Shown: positions 10,741 through 20,245 of the stretch, in pieces | Numbering within the stretch: the stretch's first letter is position 1 | Layout: the number at the start of each line of letters is the position of its first letter | NCBI GenBank assembly: GCA_907163375.1 | Contig: CAJQUW010013630.1 | Coordinates: 58,469 to 122,468, forward strand | Source: Prostheceraeus crozeri | Lineage: Eukaryota; Platyhelminthes; Polycladida; Euryleptidae | Reading direction: 5' to 3' | DNA length: 64,000 nucleotides | Made by a program: the position numbers and the translations under genes | The notes under the pieces: model-generated | The model's input: only the letters and a program-made list of their open reading frames with translations | Databases searched by the model: none | Told to the model about the DNA's origin: nothing

Positions 10741-11493
10741 CTTAGTTAATTTTTGAATACAATTTATTTGCTCGTCATTGTCGACCATCTCACTAAATAT
10801 TAAAAATGTGAATAATATCATAAAGAAGTACCGCTAGGAAAGACATCGCGAAATAATAGAGCTACCGCTTATTAAATGCGCCGCTTTTGTTCCGTGATGA
10901 ATGATAATTATTTTTGAAATGCCTTAAATTTGATATTGTCAACGGAAAATGCATCTCTCCTTCCATCATGATATTGCTAGCTTCATTCCATTGACAATTT
11001 TTGAACATTTCAGTCATCAACGTCATCCTCTGTAATCCTCCTGTGCGTTCATAATTTGTTTCTCATTTTTAAATGAAAACACCATGTTTATGTTAGCCGC
11101 AAGTCGATAGTAAAACATCTTGATTTATGACTTTTTGACTTTTGATTTTCTCTACGTTAAATCTCGACTTCTAAAAGTCAGACGTGCGTGTGTTATGAAT
11201 TCCATGCAGCATATTAACTTACAGCAGGGTATCTTAATACCACAAAATGCTAACTTTGAAGGAAAACTTTCAGTGCATGTACTGTAATCCTTCTGCATGG
11301 TTCCTCGAAATGCATTTCCCATCTATCAGAATACAGGCAAGACTGTCAGCGTCAAGCTAAATCGACGGCACTACCGATCATGAAAATCGTTCTTGCCGGT
11401 CTTCATTCGCCTTGTGATGCTCAATAGAAGTCCATATGTAAAGGTTAAAAACAATTGAAGACTTTCGTATCTTAATTCGCCATGTTCACTCAC
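10741..11493. other. Intron 2, unassigned part
   Basis: No recognised feature. TACCGCTTATTAAATGCGCC at about 10863 faintly resembles the terminal repeat of the 7740-8396 element. Confidence 0.4.
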
Positions 11494-11696
11494 CACCATC
11501 CATCCAGTTCGCAAGAAGATGACAACGCCGAAGATATTGATCATACAAGATGTGAAGACACCATCCCACGTCCCAAACAGGACACGCTCCGTCAATAAGA
11601 AGTTTGCTTTCCACCAGGGCTTAAATCCACCAGCCGATTCATGTTGTTGTGACTTTTCTTCGTTAAACAACTCATTGTGAGCGCCGCCAAAATGAC
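11494..11696 (-). CDS. SLC12A8: SLC12A8-like cotransporter, exon 2 (first membrane helix)
   Basis: This 203-bp exon runs from an acceptor (ttctacag) to a consensus GTGAGT donor and ends in phase 0. The protein begins [13 protein letters not shown], then [11 protein letters not shown], then the SLC12A8 signature [20 protein letters not shown] and [10 protein letters not shown]. Human SLC12A8, from memory, reads [20 protein letters not shown] followed by [20 protein letters not shown] at this place, so the match is nearly residue for residue. The segment is the N-terminal cytosolic stretch and transmembrane helix 1. Open frame beyond 11494 (VSEHGEL...) is intron read-through and not part of the protein. 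Confidence is very high for the family and high for SLC12A8 over other SLC12 members. Confidence 0.96.
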
Positions 11697-14600
11697 CTGT
11701 AGAATAACAATACATAATAAGGAAATATTTGAAGAATTGGTACCTAAATGTGGTAAATGATGAAGAGTCACAGCACATGAAAAGATGGGATTCACTAACG
11801 AGACAAAGGATACAATTTGTATTTGCCGATGCGAGACCCACAATAAATTTTGATGACAAATATAACAGCAAAACTACAGATTTTCAATAACTTAATTAAA
11901 TTTAAAATTATCTTGACTAAGGTATTTGAGTAGGATCAATATCAGGGAATAACAACTTAAAAATAAACACTAATTGTCTAATATACACAAATATCAAGAT
12001 ATTTAGAATACTGAGAAAAACATACATAAGCAGGTGCAAAACTGAAAGAAAAAACTACATTCATGACAGCTGGTTTTTCAAAATGAGGGCTTTATTCTTT
12101 ATGAATAGAGTCTCATCAATTCGAGCAAAAAGAGTTCGATGAAGATCTGAATGTCATTCAGTATGTCACTTCTATCACATAAGAAACATATCAATAAATG
12201 ATCGAAAATGGGAGATAGTTGAGTTATATGCTCATGAAACATATTTCACAGATGCCGCTTTGTCGCATCAATACAAGAAATTCGCTGATCAACAGCACAC
12301 TCGAATTCATAAATGACTTATAAAACGAGATACTTCGGGGTTCGAGATTTCAAAGGAGCATCTGTCTCAATTTCAAAATTCTGAATACAAAAGTTAAGTT
12401 GTCATTCCCTAATGGGGGTTTGATCCTACTGAAAGGACTTGGCAAATATAATTTGAATTTAATTGGGTTAATGAAAAGTTGTCGTTTCGCTGTTTTATTT
12501 TCCATCAAAATTTTTATTCAGTTTTGTAGCAAAAAAGTAATTAATCAACATGCACCATCATTTTATATTGATCGAAGAAATGCTCATGATAAGATCCCGA
12601 GACAGTATCTATCATGTATGGTAAGCCTATAGGTAGATGATAATCATGTACAGGATGAGTAATGAAACCAATTGTAAATTTTCAAGTGAGTGGAGCATCA
12701 AAAGAATGACAATGGGAAGGAAATAGATTTTAGATATGTTAATGTGATGTCCGAGTTTGCGTTCCATCATCAGGGTTGACTATTTTGTGAAAATTCAATT
12801 TGACAGGAGAATAACAGGAGAATGCAACATACAGGTGATTATATGCTAACAAGAAGAGAATTACTGTCTCACAAGTATAGTTAAAAGGAATTGCCAACTA
12901 GGTTTTAGCTCTAATTATAAAGGACGTGGAATAGTAACTAAATAGGTCGGTAAAAAATCCTTCTTTTCTGCTTGACCTTCCGATCATTTAAATTGAGAAA
13001 TGTCGGACCAAGGAAAAATTATCTAACGCTCAGATTGTCATTTTGGGATAAAGCTTAACATGGAGGAAGATAGAATTTCCAAGGCGGATCATTGATCGTT
13101 GTGGAAGAAAGTTCTCCAACCATTGAAATCGAGAACAACAGTTCGTTATGAATAAATGTTTCATCTCATCTCAGAAAAATTGATGAGATGAAAAACTTTG
13201 AGCGGCTTGAAAGACATGCTTTGTAGCTACATTAGGATAATTTCCCACGTGAAATCATGAGAAATTTCTTCAACATTTCAGACCGGTCTTAGACCGGTTC
13301 TAGCACAATTGTGTAATCAAATATCTAATGCATGATTTTATTTCATTTTCAGTAAGACATCAAAATGTTTAGGACGTTGAAGGACACAAGTCGACAGGCA
13401 GCTATTAGAAATCGTCAACTGCCCAAGTTTGACGCAATTCTAATTCATTACGCAATTTCGAAGAAACAATTGGTGTTTCCTACAGAATAAGATTACATCC
13501 TTCCTACAGAAAAGTACACCGAATACTCACTAGAAGTACAAATTTCCAGTCTGAACCAGTACCGTCCGGTCAGTGTCAAGGCGCGACTACAAGTGGTACG
13601 AGAGGACTAATCTCTACAGGAATTCAATATCCAGTTCAACTTTCAAGGGTTCCTGCCACGTAAACAGGAGAAATCGCTTGCCATCTGGGAAATGACCCAG
13701 TCATTGAAGGGACAACGCGACTCAACAACACTTTCAAGCCGCTGCCAATCACGTGAATTCAACGGAGAAAAATGCATTTGTTGTCTACAAATTCACTTCA
13801 AATTTTACCGTACTGAATCAATGCGACTGACCACGTCAGATTTGAATGCACTGTCGTCTCTAGAGAGGAACAGGAACACGACCCTAAGTACTCTTAGCGG
13901 GTAACAGAATCGAATCTTGGGTCTTGCAGATGTGAGGTCAAACAGTGCGGACAATTTTACCAACTGCGTCATTACTGAGCACTTCTCTCAAAACATCTCC
14001 GATAACATTGGCGAGATTCTGCCGTCTTTGTGAGAGACTATTTCGTTATAGACAGCTCTCCGATAAAAAATACAAGCACAAGATCTTATCTGGAGGCACA
14101 CGCTTATCAAACCATTGACTTATGCCATAATGGAAGGTGGGTACTAAGAATAAACCCGCACTGTATGACATTTGACAATGTTCGTAGTTTGCCTCATATA
14201 GCCACAGCAACGTTTAAAATTCAATTGCATGGAAGCAGATTGTTTTAAAATGTAATGCCTATCGAGATTTATGAAGGAAATTATGATAAAAATCCTTCAA
14301 GAAAATGTCCAAGAGAATATTGAGTAATCAGGCTTTTAATTCTACCCATTAGTACGCGATCCTCGGTAAGTGCATTCAAGTGCAAGTAGAAACGAATGAG
14401 CTGCTGCTATGATTGATTAGCAATAGGCAATTCAATCAAGCTACAGAGCTACGAAAACTCACGAGTAAATGAAATGACTTCCTAATAACTATGCGATACT
14501 TTTCTACTTTTCCCTGTTCACTTGTGTGGGCTTGCATTCAGTGATGTCATGGTAAAATTTCCAGTGGTGTAACGTTCGATATCAATGTTTTTATAAGCGT

Positions 14601-15567
14601 CTTTAAGTTTCGCATATCATAATATTTAAATTAGTAAGTCATGTTAAAAGTTTCGATAAAATCAATGGCTTATTGAGGTAGGCCTGTATGCATATACATT
14701 TATAGACACACATTTAAATGAACAAGAAAACACATGTACTGCACCGGTGCATTGCATGAAATAACGGGATCTGAATATTTTCTTCCACTGTGAGGGAACC
14801 CATCAAAAACGATGGATATTCAAAGTATACTCTTTATCAAGTACCGGTGCATGTACAATGTATCCAAACATGTAGGCCTACAACATGTGTATTAATATAC
14901 AATCAGTTATCAGATCAAATAAAAAATGGTCTATTTATTATGCGTGCATGGTTTACAAGTTAAAGCTGTTTTTTCAACTGATTTTCTATATCTAAATCTA
15001 AACCAATTACAACAGATGTCATAGTATCTTACTATCTTCAATTACTCGATTCACAACTACTAGAGCTAACAATAAAAAAAACGGACCACCTAACTTGTGT
15101 CACACTTCAATCGCTTCTCCTGCCTTTCAATCGCCATACACCATTAAAGCGTTTATATTTTCAGTTTTTCAATGAACCAGTGTACATTTGTATCAGTCAT
15201 TGTTTAAGGTGGACAGAGGTCAAAATGTGAAAATCGCCACTTTTAGACATCTCAAATTTTCACTGTGAAAACATGTGAGCATGACAATAAATCAGACACA
15301 AGGTGAAAGAACTTTCTCTGAGCATTCTTTTGATGTATTGCTCGCCGAACTCGGTGTACTTTTAGAGAAGTTATGATGTCACAAATTCATTGCATAATTT
15401 TCTGTTTCTGAATGTTGTTGAAAAGTTGTTTACATCTTCTGGTGCTAACAAGTTCATTTTCAGGATTTCAGTATCTATGGTGTCTAGACGTCTGCATTAA
15501 AGTGTTGACCCAGATAAATTGAAAACAAAAGTTCCATTGGGTTTTGAGTTCATCTTATTTCATGCCC
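11697..15567. other. Intron 1, unassigned 3' part
   Basis: No gene or named repeat is recognised. The part 13340-14250 has higher GC and several medium open frames (up to 72 codons) but no motif I can assign; it may be an eroded mobile element. Confidence 0.4.
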
Positions 15568-16025
15568 GACTGGAATCTTTACATGTTTTGCTGGATTAAT
15601 CCGGCGAACCGACGCGCTCGATAAACGAAATATATTTTAAAATAATAGATAACATATCCGCGCCGCACCGGGATCTATTCTAATACTATACTTCCCCGGC
15701 GCGCTGGGCGGCGCTCCGGACCGGGATTATATTTATAAATAGTGCCGTGCGCGCGCGCGGCTTTGGCCTTGATTGATGAAGATTTAGGTTTAGGATACTA
15801 TTCGTTCGTTACGCAAAAAAATAACGCAAAAAAATTGCGATTGAAAAAAATCGTAAAAGTTATGTTTAATGTAAAAAATTACTGCTGTGTTTAATAATGG
15901 CGGCAATCTTTTCATCATGCGGATTTATATTATTGATTAGAATCTAATAAATCTTAGTCCTTAATATAATCGCCTTTAGAATTTGGTAATGGTGCGGCGG
16001 CGCGCTTGATGTAAAGATCCCAGTC
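15568..16025. mobile_element. GC-rich-centred MITE, 458 bp
   Basis: The left end GACTGGAATCTTTACAT matches the reverse complement of the right end GACTGGGATCTTTACAT (one mismatch in 17). Inside each end lie GC-rich blocks (CGGCGAACCGACGCGCTCG at about 15602, CCCGGCGCGCTGGGCGGCG at about 15694, GCGGCGGCGCGC at 15994) in an otherwise AT-rich locus, plus alternating GC (about 15749-15760). No coding potential. Confidence 0.75.
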
Positions 16026-16079
16026 AGGATTTCATGATGACTGGTTTGCAGCTTGTGAAAGCGTTTTTGAAAGGCAAAG

Positions 16080-16915
16080 TTTCTACTCTTTTGTCAGAAG
16101 GACAGTCCGAACGGCTAGTTAGCCGATAAGTGCGCGTCCCAAAGACCACCGCCCACAGGTGGAAAACTAATTTTTTTTCTCCCATCTAGAAAAGTTGGAT
16201 TCGGTCGGAAAAGAAAGACAAGTTTTCGAACAGATCGGATGATCATTCGTTTGGTAAGAAACGATCCTTCTATGTCTTCAGCCGAGTTGAGGAGTTCACT
16301 TTGGAAGCCGACGGTTTCTGCCATAACGGTTAGACGTCGTCTGAAAAGTGAACAACACGTCATAGGCGTAAGAGAACCAGTCAGATCGAGTTGAACTGAC
16401 AACCAAACAAGAGATGAGGATGAAATGTGGGCGCCACAAATATTGCACTGCCATTCTCAAGGAACGAAATTCTCTGTAGTGAAAACCTCAGTCGTGGTTC
16501 AGAGGTCGACCATTGAGAGTGAGTGTGGGGATGAAGTTAAGGCAATTTGACATCCTGATCATTTTGTGACGTGAATAGCGGATTAAGAATTGATGGATTT
16601 GGGCTTTGATTAATGGAACTCTGGCGAATATCCAAAGGTATACAAAAGGATGGACTGAATCCGATGGATATGTGAATGTTTTGCAAAAGGCCACATTCTG
16701 TCCTCTCAAGTGGGTGATGGTGATCCTTCCTCCGACTGGATTTACATGGACGACAACTCAAACTCACATCCAGGGATGTTGTAATTCTATTCAAAAGCTC
16801 AAACCGGTGCGAACTTTAAAGGACCGTGACCCGCTTGCCACCCAGACTCAATTCAAAATGTCTGGAGAGAGTGAAGCGCGAAGTGCGAGGTGATCAGTTT
16901 CAGTTCTTAGACTTG
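16080..16915 (+). pseudogene. Tc1-type transposase remnant
   Basis: The frame around 16200-16350 reads FGRKRKTS, then DRMIIRLVRNDPSMSSAELR, then SLWKPTVSAITVRRRLKSE, the second half of the paired-type DNA-binding domain of Tc1 transposases. Upstream, PKTTAHRWK matches the first half. Downstream, in changing frames, INGTLANIQRY, DWIYMDDNSNSH (second catalytic Asp region) and NVWRELKREVR (last motif) follow in family order. Several frame changes and stops are present and the region of the first Asp is not readable. It starts about 60 bp after the GC-rich MITE. Old dead copy. Confidence 0.75.
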
Positions 16916-17620
16916 ATGGTTCTTCCTGACCTTTCACCTTTTCCTAAGGCAAGAAGTAATCATCAAGATATTCAAGAGTAATCAACCAAGAAGCATGCCT
17001 TGATGCTTCCGGATTCAACAGGTGAGAGAATTATTCTGGAGGCTTACCACCAGTGAACGTACCATGGACCCTTTAAAGGGCCAACTGACTCTACAGAGCC
17101 ACTGAACAGAGAAAATTTTATTTCAGTCTTTATTTTAATTTATCTGCCATATTTGTATCTGTAATTAACAAAATCTTATTAAATGAGACAAAATTTAGAT
17201 GGTTCAATTTTTATGATCATTATTGTACATGGAACTCAGGACAGTGGGGCAACGCTAGAAAGCATTTTTGAGCAGTGGAGTAACGCCATTTGCCTGCGCT
17301 ACCCCACCATGACATCCCTGCTTATATTTCATGCACTGAACTCATTATGAGTTCGAAGTTTTAGAACACCATTGAAAATTGCCATTAAAATGGAATATGA
17401 TTGACGTTCCATTTTCACATCAAAATGTGTAACAGCAGTAAGTACATGTAGATTACTGCAGAATAGATTTGTACCAACATATTTTCGCTTGTGCATGGAC
17501 GTCATATGCATTTTCCCCGTATTCATGACACCATCGTGTAAAGTGGTCTATACCATGAGGTAGTTGTGTTCTAAAAATAATGACAGTCCTGCATTAGGTT
17601 GTTAGTATTCAGCATTAGGT

Positions 17621-17822
17621 GGTCTCCGTGGCACAGTGGTTTAGTTCTTAGCCTAGCGATCTTTCAGTACAGAGGTCAAGCCCCGAAACTGTCATTGGAA
17701 GTCGGCGGGAAGGGCATCCGGACTTGAAGTACTACAACGCTCCAGACAAGTTTGACTATGTCAGCACCGTCCAAGCCGCCAGTATGGGGAGTATTGAGTT
17801 AAAGCCTCATTCAGCTGCGGAA
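17621..17822 (+). repeat. tRNA-derived SINE, family A (best-preserved copy)
   Basis: GGTCTCCGTGGCACAGTGG (A box), CAGAGGTCAAGCCCCG (B box), ACTGTCATTGGAAGTCGGCG, GGGCATCCGGACTTGAAG, CAACGCTCCAGACAAG, GACTATGTCAGCACCGTCC and GTATTGAGTTAAAGCC follow in order. It can serve as the reference for the family. Confidence 0.88.
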
Positions 17823-17829
17823 AATAGTG

Positions 17830-19050
17830 ATATCATATATTTACATGGATAATCAGTAAGCTATCCAAATATGCTGATCCCCGTTCAGGCGATCTCTGTT
17901 GAAGCTTTTGGTGGATCGCATTATATATTATTGAGGTTGCGTGGCTCTCGCATGCTTCTGAAGATGAAAACTCTACCTACATATTCGTAGAAGTTTCACC
18001 ATCGCACAGCAAATTTCAAAAAGACGCGTGTGCTGGTCTTTCATCAGAAGGACCATCTCTTTGCTCTGTTGACATGTGACTGTTTATGTGAAATATTTCT
18101 TGATGTGCTTTAATCCTCTTCAATAAATATTTTCAATGGAAATAATTTTAAGAATAAAATGATAACATGACATGCAAATTCAAGCTCATTCATGCTATTG
18201 ATTTACATGATGCTGTGACTATCGTCTAGCTCGTGTTGCACGAAATACATAGGACGGGAAATCGTCGAATGAAAGCAAATTATTTTATATCAGATTCACG
18301 CAGCTTACGTTTTTTACCTTGCTATAAGGAGCTGGCTGTGGAATTAAAAACTTGATTCCCAGCATCAACTGTACAAAAATTACTGAGCTGCACGTTCACT
18401 GTGAGTGTTGAATTGCGATTTGAGTGGTGCTACTTATCTTCGGTCAGTTGCTGATCATTCAAAGCATTTAATGCACATGATTATTTAAAAGAAGTTAACA
18501 GCTACTTGAAAATTAGGAAACTCAGTCATTTTTCAACACCATTGAAATCAGAAAAAAATATCAAATGCAAATTTTCCGCTCTAAGTTGTTGAGAATGATA
18601 CGTGCTGTCTCATGTGCTCGAGCCTAATTGACAACATAAATTTGCGTAGTGAATGAATCTCAAATTTATTCAATTCTCTCATGGAAAATTTCAGAATTTA
18701 TTACAACAACCATTTAAATGATTGATGTACCTGCGCAATTCAAATGTTCGATATTGAATAACGAATGACGATGGAAATTATGAGGATTTAGGGATGTCAA
18801 CTTGCCGCATTCTCCATCCCAATACTGCCGAATTATCGTGAAGACTTGTGGAGCATACTCAATGATGATTGCTCACTCCGGAGATGAAACTCAACCTGTA
18901 GCAACTAATTTGCTGTCCTTTTCCATTACGATTCCAATACACTGCACCACAGAAAGTCAATGCCATCAGTCTTTTCCTTTCATCAGCACTATCTTTCCAC
19001 AATTCTAGTTCATGTCAAAGAAGGGAACGAAGGTTGTTAGATTATTCAAA
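17830..19050. other. Intron 1, unassigned stretch
   Basis: AT-rich sequence with no recognised gene, RNA or repeat. Confidence 0.4.
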
Positions 19051-19067
19051 TTCTTATGGTTGATCGA

Positions 19068-19122
19068 AATTTATTCACCATAGCGCTTTCAAGCGTTTAC
19101 GCTCATCATCAGTAGCATACGC
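19068..19122 (-). ncRNA. Candidate hammerhead ribozyme in the Penelope-like end
   Basis: The minus strand reads CTGATGA (19112-19106), then GAGCG TAAA CGCTT forming helix II, then GAAA (19090-19087), GCG, CTA (19083-19081), then TGGTG. CUGAUGA and GAAA are the invariant hammerhead cores and CUA fits the NUH cleavage site. Helix III is reduced to A-U and G-C pairs with a palindromic AGCGCU, as in the dimer-active hammerheads reported for Penelope-like elements. Helix I would pair TGGTG with the bases just before CTGATGA (U-A, G-U, G-C, U-G, G-U). No folding or cleavage test was done. Confidence 0.65.
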
Positions 19123-19197
19123 AGTCTAAAAGAATACAATATCGACAAGTTTATATACAAGATAAAATAGAGTGAAGTTTAAAATAAGAAGAGTTCT

Positions 19198-19464
19198 TCA
19201 GATCGCAAGTTGTTGTTCATCAATATCTTCTTCAGCGACACGTGTGTTCGAGGTGCGTATGATAATTTTAAAGCAATCACGAGACGGTGGATGAATATGC
19301 GCATATATCTCTGATGTTGGTCTGCCTTTGATATGTTCGATTATTCTGGTTTGTGCATGTCTCCGTGTTTCACCGATGTAATACCGTTCGCAGCATTCAC
19401 GCTTGTATTCATTTACGATGGATGAAGACACGGAAAAGGGGACAGGATTTTTGTTTTTTATCAT
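19198..19464 (-). pseudogene. GIY-YIG endonuclease domain of a Penelope-like element
   Basis: The 88-codon frame contains ECCERYYIGETRRHAQTRII and EHIKGRPTSEIYAHIHPP. YYIGETRR corresponds to the YIG motif (usually Y(I/V)GxTxR), R and EH are the following conserved residues of the domain, and CFKIIIRTSN is the strand that follows. The first half of the motif (GIY/VYxIxC) is degraded. In Penelope-like elements this endonuclease sits C-terminal to reverse transcriptase and makes the nick that primes reverse transcription. The frame is offset from the upstream linker, so the copy is broken. Confidence 0.8.
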
Positions 19465-19711
19465 ATTTTAAGTTTTATAGCTGCAAAAGGCTAGACGTAT
19501 TTTGCTTTTGCTAAGACTTTTGTTGAACTGATAGACTCCTTTGCGAATTTCTTTTTCGCTTTCTTTTACGAATGGAATTCTCCAAAAAATTTTTTTATTG
19601 GTGTAGGGTATTTCACAAGGAAAATTGCTTTCCTTAATGGCCTAAACTCTTTTTAATTTAAACCTCGCTCTATTTTATCTTGTATATAAACGTGTCGATA
19701 TTGTATTCTTA

Positions 19712-20167
19712 AGGCGCGTGTACACAGGCGAGAAGACGGTCGCGAGTTTTTGATGCGAGTAGTTGCAAGGCCTATTACACTAATGCGACTTTCCGCTGTT
19801 CGACACTCGAAGTTAGTGGAGAGATGCATTACATGTTCATCACGTGATCTGCAGGCCGCAACTAGTCCAAGAGAACCAGTGACAAATCCTGTGAAAATAT
19901 CCCATAGACAAGACTCTTGTCGGTACAATCCAATCAGCTTTTCAGCATCTTCCGGGCTCCACTCCTTCTTTCCTATCTCTTCTTCGGATGTCATGGAAAA
20001 CGTGGTTGTCTTCACTCAAGCCCTGTTACATTGAATGCAACTGCTTGCATGCAAGAGCTGGCTGAGGGTAAAGCAAAATCTGTCATTTCCTGGAACCTAA
20101 AATAAAGATCGTCTATTGGTTGAATCACAACTTCTCGCGTGCAAAAGTCGCCTGTGTACACGCGCCT
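19712..20167. mobile_element. Harbinger-type non-autonomous element inserted in the Penelope end
   Basis: A 456-bp insertion with inverted ends AGGCGCGTGTACACAGGCGA (left) and the perfect complement on the right. It is flanked by TTA at 19709-19711 and 20168-20170, the 3-bp target duplication typical of PIF/Harbinger. The undisrupted copy of the Penelope end (19115-19135) shows what the site looked like before insertion, apart from a small change in a T run. Confidence 0.85.
19720..20015 (-). pseudogene. MADF/Myb-like domain start inside the Harbinger-type element
   Basis: The minus-strand frame from 20015 reads MTSEEEIGKKEWSPEDAEKL, then IGLYRQESCLWDI, the opening of a MADF domain (W, E, LI.LY..x.CLWD). 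Autonomous Harbinger elements carry such a Myb/MADF protein beside the transposase. After CLWDI the expected helix residues are lost and the frame ends in the inverted repeat, so this is a small leftover and probably not functional. Confidence 0.65.
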
Positions 20168-20179
20168 TTAGACTGTGTA

Positions 20180-20230
20180 TGCCACTGATGATGAGCGCAA
20201 ACGCTTAAAAGCGCTATGATGAATAAATTT
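20180..20230 (+). ncRNA. Decayed hammerhead-like motif, mirrored copy
   Basis: CTGATGA at 20185-20191 is followed by helix II GAGCG CAAA CGCTT, then AAAA where GAAA is required, then GCGCTATGATG. The G to A change in the second core should abolish cleavage. It is the inverted counterpart of the motif at 19068-19122. Confidence 0.5.
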
Positions 20231-20245
20231 CGATCAACCACAACA

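Larger units (their letters stand above)
19053..20245 (-). mobile_element. Penelope-like element fragment with inverted terminal repeats
   Basis: A retroelement piece with inverted ends of about 125 bp: 19053-19182 and 19651-19711 continued at 20168-20245. The ends share GGTGAATAAATTTCGATCAA, CTGATGATGAGCG, GACTG(C/T)GTATGC and TCTATTTTATCTTGTATATA. Between them the minus strand encodes a tail IPYTNKKIFWRIPFVKESEK and KSKIRLAFAAIKLK (about 19630-19470), the kind of sequence that follows reverse transcriptase in Penelope-like elements, then a GIY-YIG domain. The reverse transcriptase itself is not present. The right end is split by a Harbinger-type insertion. It lies in intron 1 in host orientation. 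Confidence 0.8.

Noticed and set aside
11371-11493. Extension of the exon 2 frame beyond the donor
   Set aside because: A consensus GTGAGT donor at 11493 and loss of family similarity show this is intron read-through.
13340-14250. Possible exon cluster with higher GC
   Set aside because: Frames are short and no motif or consistent splice chain was found.
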